From positions 1 through 64,000 of the forward strand of contig CAMNLA010000021.1 of assembly GCA_946542925.1 (NCBI GenBank): DNA of 64,000 nucleotides, in the 5' to 3' direction. A model generated the notes under the pieces. It was not told where the DNA came from. It searched no databases and saw nothing but the letters and a program-made list of their open reading frames with translations. Below, in pieces: positions 16,587 to 23,888 of this stretch (positions are counted from its first letter, which is position 1; each line of letters starts with the position of its first letter). The translations under genes and the position numbers were made by a program. Source of the DNA: UBA4363 sp002393965 (lineage in GTDB: Bacteria > Bacteroidota > Bacteroidia > Bacteroidales > Paludibacteraceae).

Positions 16587-19040
16587 TTATCGGAGTTTCG
16601 CACCAAGTTTCGTCTCTAAGTTTTTCTGTATTTTGGACATGATGGCGTCAATCTGTGCGTCCTTGAGCGTCTTTTCTTCGTCCTGAAGGAAGAAGGAAAC
16701 GGCATAAGATTTCTTTCCGGCTTCGAGGTTTTTGCCCTGATAGACGTCAAACAGCACAACTTCTCGTAACAGGTTCTTCTCGGATTCGCGAGCAATCTTT
16801 TCAATGTCGGCGAAGGCAACGTTTTGGTCAATGAGGAGAGCAAGGTCTCGCTTTACTTTCGGGTATTTAGGAATATCGCGGTAGGTGACGGTATGGTTCT
16901 TCAGCGCTTTGAGCAAGGAGTTCCAGTTGATGTCTGCATAGAAGACTTCTGTGTCGATGTCCATTTTCCGTAGGATAGAAGCTGCAACGCTGCCTAACGT
17001 GGCAATGACTTTTCCGTTGCGGTTCTTGAAGGCGATAGCCTGACGGAAGAGTTCGTCCTCATAGTCTTCGCATATCCAGCCCTTTACTCCTGTTCTGCGC
17101 ATAATGTTCTCAACATACGCTTTCAATTGGAAGAAGGAGGTTTTCTGTTCCTGTTGAGCCCAAGACGGTTCGTTTCTGTTGCCGCAAAGCCAGAGTGACA
17201 GATGCTGATCCTCCGAATAGGAAGAGAGTACGACCTCGTCCTTATGGCTCTCCGGATGGTAGTAGTAGCAGTTGCCGAACTCGTAGAAACGTAGGTTGAA
17301 GATTTTGTGGTTACGGTTGAAGGCAATGCTTTCCAGACCACCGAACAGGAGGGTCTGACGCATGACACTGAGATCCTGACTGAGTGGGTTCATCAGTTTT
17401 ACGCAGTTCTCCAGTTTATGGGTCGAAAGGTCTGCATAGTAGGAGGACTTGGTGAGTGAATTGTTCATGATCTCGTTGAATCCCGAGGCGGACAGCATGT
17501 TTGCTACGATGTTTTGCAGTTTCTGGCTGTTGGGATTTGGCGAGAAGGAGAGACATCCGTTGAGCGAGAGGTCTGGCTCAACTTTATCATAACCCCAGAT
17601 GCGGAGCACGTCCTCCACTACGTCGGCAGGACGTGTCACATCGGTGCGGTAGGTCGGGATGGAGAGACGCAGAGCGTCTTCCGTTTCTGTGAGTATCTCC
17701 ATCTCAAGGTGCTGGAGAATAGTCTTCAAAGTTCTCTTGTCTATGTCGCGTCCGATGAGACGGTTGACGTAGTCATAGGAGAGTTCGACCTGTACTGGTT
17801 CTATGGGCTGAGGATATTCGTCAATAATGTCACAGGCAATCTTTCCTCCCGCTACTTTCTGAATAAGCAATGCGGCATATTTCAGCACAAAGAGGGTTCC
17901 GTTCGGGTCACATCCGCGTTCGTAACGGAAGGAGGCGTCAGTGTTGAGACCGTGACGGCGTGCCGTCTTACGTATGCTGACAGGATGGAAGTAAGCCGAT
18001 TCGATGAAGACGTTGGTTGTCTGCTCGGTGATTCCGGACTTCAGACCTCCGAACACACCGGCAAGACACATCGGCTCTTTTTCATTGCATATGACAAGGT
18101 CGGCTCCGTTCAACTTGCGTTCGATGCCGTCCAATGTCGTGAACGGCGTTCCTTCTGGTAGGGTCTTCACAATGACGTGTGCCCCTTCGATCTTGTCAGC
18201 ATCAAAAGTGTGGATCGGTTGCCCTAGTGCATAGAGAACATAGTTGGAGGCATCCACAATATTATTGATGCTATGGAGCCCAATGGCTTCAATGGCTTTA
18301 CGAAGCCAGTCAGGTGACGGCTGTACCGTGACGCCGCTCACTACCACACCACAGTAGCGTGGACAGGCAGTGGTGGCTTCTACAGTAACCTTGATCGGAT
18401 AGGAATGGTCGTCCACTTTGAATCCTTCAACGGATGGACGTATGAGTTTGTATTCGGGATGGGTGACGGCGTAACGGGCTGCCAGGTCTCGGGCACAACC
18501 AAAGTGTGATACGGCATCCGAACGGTTCGGTGTGATGTCCACCTCAATGACGGCGTCGTTCTCAATGTGATAGTAGTCTTTCGCTTCCATTCCGACGGGG
18601 GTATCCGTCGGTAGTACGATGATGCCGTCATGACTGGTGCCGACTCCGATTTCGTCTTCGGCACAGAGCATGCCAAATGATTCGACACCGCGTAGCTTGC
18701 TTCGCTTGATGGTGAAGGATTGGTCCCCATCGTAGAGTACGGTGCCGATGGTGGCAACGATGACTTTCTGACCGGCGGCCACATTCGGCGCTCCACAGAC
18801 AATCTGCAACGGTTCGCCTTGACCGATGTTGACGGTCGTAATGTGAAGATGGTCGGAATTCGGATGCGCTTCGCAGGTAAGTACTTCACCGACGACGAGT
18901 CCTTTGAGTCCTCCCTTGATGGATTGCGATTCTTCGACTCCTTCGACTTCAAGACCGATGGATGTGAGGTCATCGGCAACCTGTTTCGGGGAGAGGTCAA
19001 CGCTCAGGAATTCCTTGAGCCATTTGTAGGATATATTCAT
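16587..19040 (-). CDS. pheT: Phenylalanyl-tRNA synthetase beta subunit
   Basis: An 817-residue protein matching full-length bacterial PheT. It begins MNISYKWLKEFLSVDLSP. The EMAP/OB tRNA-binding domain (about 40-150) contains VVGEVLTCEAHPNSDHLHI and CGAPNVAAGQKV. B3/B4 editing domain features (GLHSINNIVDASNYVLYALG), the B5 domain (about 400-475) and the catalytic-like core follow. The C-terminal FDX-ACB domain (about 725-817, KYPKVKRDLALLID) binds the anticodon stem. Together with PheS, not in this window, it charges tRNA-Phe. Monocistronic here, with a TACCTTTG promoter box about 105 bases upstream and its own terminator. Confidence 0.97.
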   Translation of the reverse strand: MNISYKWLKEFLSVDLSPKQVADDLTSIGLEVEGVEESQSIKGGLKGLVVGEVLTCEAHPNSDHLHITTVNIGQGEPLQIVCGAPNVAAGQKVIVATIGTVLYDGDQSFTIKRSKLRGVESFGMLCAEDEIGVGTSHDGIIVLPTDTPVGMEAKDYYHIENDAVIEVDITPNRSDAVSHFGCARDLAARYAVTHPEYKLIRPSVEGFKVDDHSYPIKVTVEATTACPRYCGVVVSGVTVQPSPDWLRKAIEAIGLHSINNIVDASNYVLYALGQPIHTFDADKIEGAHVIVKTLPEGTPFTTLDGIERKLNGADLVICNEKEPMCLAGVFGGLKSGITEQTTNVFIESAYFHPVSIRKTARRHGLNTDASFRYERGCDPNGTLFVLKYAALLIQKVAGGKIACDIIDEYPQPIEPVQVELSYDYVNRLIGRDIDKRTLKTILQHLEMEILTETEDALRLSIPTYRTDVTRPADVVEDVLRIWGYDKVEPDLSLNGCLSFSPNPNSQKLQNIVANMLSASGFNEIMNNSLTKSSYYADLSTHKLENCVKLMNPLSQDLSVMRQTLLFGGLESIAFNRNHKIFNLRFYEFGNCYYYHPESHKDEVVLSSYSEDQHLSLWLCGNRNEPSWAQQEQKTSFFQLKAYVENIMRRTGVKGWICEDYEDELFRQAIAFKNRNGKVIATLGSVAASILRKMDIDTEVFYADINWNSLLKALKNHTVTYRDIPKYPKVKRDLALLIDQNVAFADIEKIARESEKNLLREVVLFDVYQGKNLEAGKKSYAVSFFLQDEEKTLKDAQIDAIMSKIQKNLETKLGAKLR

Positions 19041-19144
19041 TTCGTAAGGATATGTATTTCGTACTAAGATAAGAAATGTATGCAGGAAGTCAGTGGACGG
19101 GTGAATGGAACCTCCGCACCATGTGATTCCGAAAAAAAAGCATA

Positions 19145-19152
19145 CAAAGGTA
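19145..19152 (-). promoter_or_regulatory. TACCTTTG -7 box of pheT
   Basis: Minus-strand TAnnTTTG match 105 bases before the pheT start; no clear -33 TTTG. Confidence 0.4.
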
Positions 19153-19232
19153 CGGCTTTTTTCTCGATAGATGAAAATGAACTACGGAAACAATAGGGTA
19201 GAGGTGTGATCGAGAATAAGTACAGTACGGAC

Positions 19233-19730
19233 TTATCGTATCAGCATGCCTTTCTTCCATTGTAGGGTCGGGTAGGTCTTTCGGAGATAATCGACCGACC
19301 CGTCAATACTACTGCTGCCACTGGTAGCGAAGGGAATGAGCGTCTTAGTCTCTAGTTGTGGGAGGTTGTTGTCTATCCACGAGTTGATGATACGCGGACA
19401 GATGCCCCACCAGATTGGATAGCCGACGTAGATCGTGTCGTAAGGCATGATATTGGTACATTGCTTGATGGAGGGACGTTCGGTCTCGTCGTTCATCTCG
19501 ACGGACGAGCGCGAGAGACGGTTGTGCCAGTCGAGGTCGGCGGCGGAGTAATGCTCTGCTGGTTCAATCTCCCAGGTCGGGGCATGGAGGTCGTTGGCGA
19601 GACGCTCGGCGGCGGCACGGGTGTTGCCCGTGGCGGAGAAATAGACGACGAGTGTCTTGGACTCGTTTTGCGCGAAGGAAAGAGAAGAAAAAGAGAACAG
19701 GAGGAATAAGAGAAATGTGATTTTTTTCAT
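19233..19730 (-). CDS. Exported flavodoxin-family protein
   Basis: A 165-residue protein with a clear signal peptide (MKKITFLLFLLFSFSSLSFAQ) and a flavodoxin fold. The FMN phosphate loop is VVYFSATGNTRAAAERLA; later the family pattern YDTIYVGYPIWWGICPRIIN and LIPFATSGSSSIDGSVDYLR appear. Flavodoxins of this 'long-motif' group carry FMN and move electrons, or reduce quinones; export to the periplasm suggests an extracytoplasmic partner that I cannot identify. The ATG at 19730 is chosen because it gives the intact signal peptide; an earlier in-frame ATG adds 11 unrelated residues. Promoter box TATCTTTG at 19792-19799. Confidence 0.87.
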   Translation of the reverse strand: MKKITFLLFLLFSFSSLSFAQNESKTLVVYFSATGNTRAAAERLANDLHAPTWEIEPAEHYSAADLDWHNRLSRSSVEMNDETERPSIKQCTNIMPYDTIYVGYPIWWGICPRIINSWIDNNLPQLETKTLIPFATSGSSSIDGSVDYLRKTYPTLQWKKGMLIR

Positions 19731-19791
19731 TTTAGTTCGTTGAATGGAAGTTGGAAAAAACATCGGGACAGTTGTCCTGTCCTATGGCTTT

Positions 19792-19799
19792 CAAAGATA
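19792..19799 (-). promoter_or_regulatory. TATCTTTG -7 box of the flavodoxin gene
   Basis: Minus-strand TAnnTTTG match 62 bases before the ATG at 19730; no convincing -33 element. Confidence 0.45.
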
Positions 19800-19842
19800 C
19801 GGATTTTTTTTTGTGCAGGTGGAGGGCACAGCGTCTTGGTAA

Positions 19843-19998
19843 TCTTCGCTTTGCGGAGAGGAAGTTTTATTTAAGACGTACTTTGAAGGGAAAAAGACTT
19901 TTGGTGTTAATGAAGAACTAACAAAGGAAGAGCGTGATACAGTTAATCTTCAGAAGACTATATTCGGTTTTGTAGAACCACCACACAGGACAATATAA
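19843..19998 (+). pseudogene. Orphan open-frame fragment without a start codon
   Basis: After a TAA at 19840-19842 an uninterrupted frame of 51 codons runs to the TAA at 19996-19998 and reads like real protein (VLFKTYFEGKKTFGVNEELT, then KEERDTVNLQKTIFGFVEPP). There is no ATG/GTG/TTG start that would give a sensible gene, and I do not recognise the family. It lies at the left edge of the A+T-rich glycosyltransferase island. It is probably the 3' end of a gene lost during rearrangement, though chance cannot be excluded. Confidence 0.35.
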
Positions 19999-20021
19999 CA
20001 ACTAAAACCAATTAAAAAGAA

Positions 20022-20068
20022 AATCAGTCTTGTAATACACAAATATTATAAGACTGATTACTTTTTTT
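20022..20068 (-). terminator. Bidirectional terminator after the glycosyltransferase pair
   Basis: AATCAGTCTTGTAAT pairs with ATTATAAGACTGATT (one wobble) around a short loop; A-rich on the left, TTTTTTT on the right. It lies 12 bases after the GT2 stop. Confidence 0.85.
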
Positions 20069-20070
20069 CG

Positions 20071-20802
20071 TTATCTAATATTCAGATATAACTTAATTAT
20101 TTCTTTTATGATGGTAAGCCTATACTTAATTTTGAAATATAAGCTGTATTTACTTTTATTACCGCTTGGTGTCATACTGCCATCATGTTTTCTGTAGTAT
20201 ATCAATGGCTCATGCACTAATGTTGTATTGAATTTTGCATCAGCTATGACACCTAACCATAAGTCATGTCCTACTTTTGTTTTCGGGAATGGTAATGCCA
20301 AGTTTAATATTTCTTTACGAAAAGCCATGCAACATCCCAGATAAGAAGCCTTAATAATATTGCTTATAACCCCCTTGTGTATACGTATGAGTTTGAAATA
20401 TGATTCTGCTATTGTCACCAAATTGGAATCGGTAACGATACAGTCATGAATTGCCAAGTAGGAATCATTCAATGCAGCTACCATCTTCTTTACTTTCCCT
20501 TCAATCCACACATCGTCTTGATCACAAAGAAAAATGATATCTCCATGCGCTTTAGTTAGAGCATATTCAAAATTGTGTGTAGGCTTGTCAAGTGGAAATT
20601 TTGTAGTTATCAATGACGAATCATGATGAAACACTTTAATTCTTTTATCATTATATTCGGCTATAATGTTTAGTGTAGCATCCGTTGAGCCGTCATCAGA
20701 AACAATTATCTCATCATCATCATTTATTTGACATATAATGCTATCCAGCTGTTCCTTTATGTATTTCTCTCCGTTATAAGTTGTTATGCATACAGAAATC
20801 AT
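20071..20802 (-). CDS. Family 2 glycosyltransferase (A+T-rich island)
   Basis: A 243-residue GT2 enzyme: MISVCITTYNGEKYIKEQLD at the N-terminus, SDDGSTDAT at about 35, FLCDQDDVW (metal-binding DxD-type site) at about 90-98, and HDLWLGVIAD with PLIYYRKHDGS near residues 184-212. It probably transfers a sugar to a growing surface glycan. One base separates it from the upstream GT4 gene, so the two are cotranscribed. Codon use is markedly more A+T-rich than pheT or the recycling operon next door, suggesting recent acquisition. Its family resemblance to the remnant at 9566 shows what that remnant has lost. Confidence 0.9.
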   Translation of the reverse strand: MISVCITTYNGEKYIKEQLDSIICQINDDDEIIVSDDGSTDATLNIIAEYNDKRIKVFHHDSSLITTKFPLDKPTHNFEYALTKAHGDIIFLCDQDDVWIEGKVKKMVAALNDSYLAIHDCIVTDSNLVTIAESYFKLIRIHKGVISNIIKASYLGCCMAFRKEILNLALPFPKTKVGHDLWLGVIADAKFNTTLVHEPLIYYRKHDGSMTPSGNKSKYSLYFKIKYRLTIIKEIIKLYLNIR

Positions 20803-20803
20803 T

Positions 20804-21919
20804 TCACTGTCTTTTTGAGATTATTTTGTCATACTGCTCAATCACGAATTTTATATCAAAGTTTTCCAAGGCAATTTTTCTGCTCTGTTCTGAAAAACTT
20901 TGTTTTTCTGCATCACTAAGATTAATATACTTAATTATTGCATCAGACAATGCTCGAGAACTTTTTGTGGCAATTATATATCCATTCTTACCATCACATA
21001 CAAGTTCCCTGCATCCTGCAATGTCAGTTGTGATTATCGGTTTGCCAGACGCACACGCTTCCATTAATGACCTATTCATTCCTTCCCCGTAATAACTTGG
21101 AAGGGTTATTACAACTCCAGGTTCTCTATACACGCCCAACATATCATTTGTAAAACCTCTATAGTGAATAAGTCCTTCTTTTTCATCTGCACGTATTTTT
21201 GCCTCTGGCACACTGTTAGGGAATGAAGGATCAAGTGAACCCAACAAATCAAAATGCACATCAGGATATTGTGCCTTAACTATCCTTGCAGCATCGACAA
21301 ACTGTTCGTATCCTTTATCATAAAGTATTCGACCAATAAATAGAAATGTTATCTTTTTTGAATTGTTGTCGTGAACCTTAAACACCTCACAATCTATTCC
21401 CTCCCCTTGTTTTAGTAAAACGATTTTACTTTTAGGACATATATGCATTTTCTCCACCGCTTTTTTGTTAGACTCATTAAGAAGAAACAAATGGTGGGTA
21501 AATGCCAATCCACTTTTGTATAACAAACGTGCTATACGAGATGAAAATGTGTTGCTGGTAAAGGCATAACCTAATCCTGGCATCATTGCCGTGGTATGCG
21601 CTCCACATATTCTTGCAGCAATTGTACCATAAATATTAGGCTTTATTGTGTAATGAAATACAAAATCAGGTTTTTCTTTTTGATAGATACTTATCAGCCT
21701 TAATAACAGCTTTAAATCATTCAAAGGATTAGTCGAGGTACGTCCCATATCAATCGGAATATATTTCACTCCAGACGGCACACTTATTCTCATCTGATCA
21801 TCCTCTTTTTCTGGTGCTACAAGTACAACTTCATATCCTTTAGACAAGAAATGATTTATAATAGGAGCTCTGAAGTTTACTAATCCCCACAATGTATTAT
21901 CACAAAAAAGAATTTTCAC
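20804..21919 (-). CDS. Family 4 glycosyltransferase
   Basis: A 371-residue GT-B enzyme. The N-terminal domain starts MKILFCDNTLWGLVNFRAPI (acceptor side). The C-terminal domain has the GT4 core: FLFIGRILYDKGYEQFVDAA (about 197-216), then VVITLPSYYGEGMNRSLMEA and GKPIITTDIAGCRELV, where the E-x7-E-type glutamates contact the nucleotide sugar. It is a retaining transferase of the group that includes PglA/EpsD-like capsule enzymes. It is the first gene of the two-gene minus-strand unit and strikingly A+T-rich. A separate promoter is not obvious in the 500-base A+T-rich region upstream. Confidence 0.9.
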   Translation of the reverse strand: MKILFCDNTLWGLVNFRAPIINHFLSKGYEVVLVAPEKEDDQMRISVPSGVKYIPIDMGRTSTNPLNDLKLLLRLISIYQKEKPDFVFHYTIKPNIYGTIAARICGAHTTAMMPGLGYAFTSNTFSSRIARLLYKSGLAFTHHLFLLNESNKKAVEKMHICPKSKIVLLKQGEGIDCEVFKVHDNNSKKITFLFIGRILYDKGYEQFVDAARIVKAQYPDVHFDLLGSLDPSFPNSVPEAKIRADEKEGLIHYRGFTNDMLGVYREPGVVITLPSYYGEGMNRSLMEACASGKPIITTDIAGCRELVCDGKNGYIIATKSSRALSDAIIKYINLSDAEKQSFSEQSRKIALENFDIKFVIEQYDKIISKRQ

Positions 21920-22323
21920 TGTTTTTTATTTTTTCCACATTATTATATGCAAGAGTACGATTTTATTTCTTTATGTCAAAACTTTGACAAATCATCTTTT
22001 TTTTATATATGTTTATGTCTAATCCCCAATATTTTTTGACATGGACAAAGAATTAATTTAATATAAGGCAATTATATAGAGTTTGACCCCGATATACGGG
22101 CATAAAAATGAAAAGTACATTATGAGGGAGAGAGTTGATGTGGGTGAAAGGCTGATGGATAGAGGGATTGAAGCAAGTTGAGAGAGTTGGTGAGCAACAA
22201 AATGAAAAGTACATAAGTGTGGATTTGGTGTGGATTTGGTTGGGCTGGATGATGATATAGAAGACATGTATTATCAATCAGCAAGTGATTAAACTGCATT
22301 CATCCGCCGTTTGAACGACAAAA
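21920..22323. other. A+T-rich non-coding stretch upstream of the glycosyltransferases
   Basis: No credible gene is present. Short minus-strand open frames at 22053-22277 are low-complexity and unlike proteins. The stretch from 22121 to 22198 is strongly purine-rich on the plus strand (GA-rich near-repeats). Two direct copies of a 16-bp element lie at 22104-22120 and 22199-22214. Confidence 0.6.
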
Positions 22324-22410
22324 AAGGCAGAGTTCCGCCACTTGCCGGTTCTCTGCCTTCCTTTTTTTTAAAATGTACTTTTCGTTTTAAAAACGTGTAC
22401 TTTTCGTTTT
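22104..22410. repeat. Four copies of a 16-bp element (two direct, two inverted)
   Basis: The element AAAAYGAAAAGTACAY occurs at 22105-22120 (+), 22199-22214 (+), 22373-22388 (-) and 22395-22410 (-). The two plus copies are 94 bases apart; the two inverted copies are 22 bases apart, about two helical turns. A terminator-like hairpin lies between the direct and inverted pairs. This is consistent with a protein-binding or recombination site array, but no function is known to me. Confidence 0.75.
22324..22369 (+). terminator. Terminator-like hairpin in the island
   Basis: AAGGCAGAG (22324-22332) pairs with CTCTGCCTT (22351-22359), with an inner CCG/CGG pair, followed by a run of eight T. No plus-strand gene ends nearby, so it may be left over from a lost gene. 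Confidence 0.75.
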
Positions 22411-22689
22411 GGCGATTATAGTAGAAAAACGAGTGCGCTTTCCTATCCTATTTTTCTGGTACAGCATGTGGTGATACTTGTTCTTTACAAGTTCGTGAAT
22501 ACAGATAACTTCTATGTGTCGTTAGTCTTGTGTCTGCTGGCAATTGCCCTGACGGTGTTTACGGCATATGTACTGAAAGCGGTGACTGAAAAAATAACGT
22601 CAATGCGGGCATTCGACCGTCTTGACAGATACATGGGTTACAAGCGGAATCGGTCGGCAGAGGAAGCGGGAAGAGAAGATCAGGGGTGA
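22411..22689 (+). pseudogene. Truncated acyltransferase-3-like membrane protein, C-terminal remnant
   Basis: An open frame without proper start encodes RKTSALSYPIFLVQHVVILV then LYKFVNTDNFYVSLVLCLLA and further hydrophobic sequence with a charged tail. The S-x-x-SYPIFLVQH pattern followed by two final helices and VLKAVTEKI matches the C-terminal end of family-3 acyltransferases (OatA/WecH type), in which this H is near the last helices. Everything N-terminal is missing; homology starts right beside the inverted 16-bp element at 22395-22410. A GTG at 22468 could not give a working enzyme. Confidence 0.65.
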
Positions 22690-22772
22690 TGTGTGTCTGC
22701 CGAGTGTCGCCGGAACTGGTCGGGAGAGGAGACGTGATTTTGTGGCAGAAGAGAAGGACGCTGAAGTCGTAG

Positions 22773-23078
22773 TCAGTCGATGTGTTTGTTTTTCTGGAAG
22801 TGTTTTTTGAGTCGGCGGAACCCCTCGGCACCGAGGATGGTGAGTCCGCCGTACTGGAAGGTCTTGGCAAGTCCGAAGAAAAGCGTCCAAAGAATGCCTT
22901 TCGCCGCTACGCTGATAGGTAGTAGCATCTGTGCAAAGGAAAGAATGTAGAAGGGAATGCAGAGGAGGAGTACGAAGACACCCGTTCGGAAGGAAAGAGA
23001 CTGAAGCCAGGTCTTCAGATTGTGCAATGTCCGTCGCACGAAGTTGTCTTTCGATAGTTGGTGGGGTTCTTTTGACAT
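22773..23078 (-). CDS. Conserved small membrane protein of the recycling operon
   Basis: A 101-residue protein with two hydrophobic segments (about 32-55 and 60-88) and basic ends. The segment KGILWTLFFGLAKTFQYGGLT followed by LGAEGFRRLKKHF matches small uncharacterised proteins I associate with Bacteroidales. It is the last gene of the operon with the MurU-like and AmgK-RapZ genes (24 bases from murU). A role in peptidoglycan recycling or envelope is suggested only by position. Confidence 0.72.
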   Translation of the reverse strand: MSKEPHQLSKDNFVRRTLHNLKTWLQSLSFRTGVFVLLLCIPFYILSFAQMLLPISVAAKGILWTLFFGLAKTFQYGGLTILGAEGFRRLKKHFQKNKHID

Positions 23079-23102
23079 GTGCGGATAGGGTTTGATGGCT
23101 GT

Positions 23103-23834
23103 TTATTTATCCGTTGATCGGAGGAATTCGGTCGCCTGACGGAGATTGTCAATCTTGCCCACGTCAATGAGCCTCAGGTTTTTGTCGTACACGGCATGGA
23201 TTAGGTCTTTGTCAATCAGCGAGAGGTAGAAGTCAATGATGCTGAACCGTTCGGGCCAGGACTTCATGGCTTCGAAGAGTGTGGGAGAGAAGACGTGTAT
23301 GCCTGAGAAGGCAAAAGGTTTAAGACCTTCGGTCTGAAGGTCCGAAGGTTTGGTTTCGCCCGTATGGTGGTTGATCCATCCCTTGAGTCGGAGTCGATGA
23401 TCGAATAGTAGACCACGTGATGACGGACGTTCGCTTACAAGTAGTGTGGCTCCGTTTCTGTTGGTAGATGCCATGATGTAAAAAAGACCGAGGTCGGCAT
23501 TGGAGAAGATATCTACGTTATGGATGAGGAACGGTTTTCCGTCGTCGAAGAATGGCGCCGCATGACGTATGCCACCTCCCGTTTCAAGCAGAAGGTTGCG
23601 TTCGTCCGATATGTGGATGCGAACACCGAGGTCTTCGTTGAGGAGATAATGGGTGAGCAGATCGGCAAAGTGGTGGACATTGACAACGATGTCCGTAAAT
23701 CCAGCCTGTCGGAGGCGTTGGATGACGTGCCAGACAAGCGGTTTCCCGTTTACTTCGACAAGGGCTTTGGGACGGTCGTCCGTAAGGGGCTTGAGCCGCG
23801 TTCCAAGTCCGGCGGCAAATATCATGGCTTTCAT
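23103..23834 (-). CDS. murU: MurU-like sugar-1-phosphate nucleotidyltransferase
   Basis: A 243-residue nucleotidyltransferase. It begins MKAMIFAAGLGTRLKPLTDD (GxGTR-x10-PK signature, with RPKALVEVNGKPL following). ETGGGIRHA and FLIHNVDIFSN at about 84-112 complete the NTP/sugar-phosphate site. In organisms lacking the NagK/AnmK-type route, MurU joins UTP to MurNAc-1-phosphate to give UDP-MurNAc and so shortcuts peptidoglycan recycling. The call of MurU rather than a general sugar nucleotidyltransferase rests on the kinase gene 54 bases upstream, whose product (sugar-1-phosphate) would be its substrate. Confidence 0.82.
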   Translation of the reverse strand: MKAMIFAAGLGTRLKPLTDDRPKALVEVNGKPLVWHVIQRLRQAGFTDIVVNVHHFADLLTHYLLNEDLGVRIHISDERNLLLETGGGIRHAAPFFDDGKPFLIHNVDIFSNADLGLFYIMASTNRNGATLLVSERPSSRGLLFDHRLRLKGWINHHTGETKPSDLQTEGLKPFAFSGIHVFSPTLFEAMKSWPERFSIIDFYLSLIDKDLIHAVYDKNLRLIDVGKIDNLRQATEFLRSTDK

Positions 23835-23888
23835 AAAGATAGAGTAGGTCTGTGTGGTGTGTACTGTATTACGAAGGTGGATTGTTTA

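Noticed and set aside
22053..22277. Two overlapping minus-strand frames of 69-74 codons in the A+T-rich gap
   Set aside because: Low-complexity Ser/Thr/His/Pro-rich translation of a purine-rich tract; no start signals.
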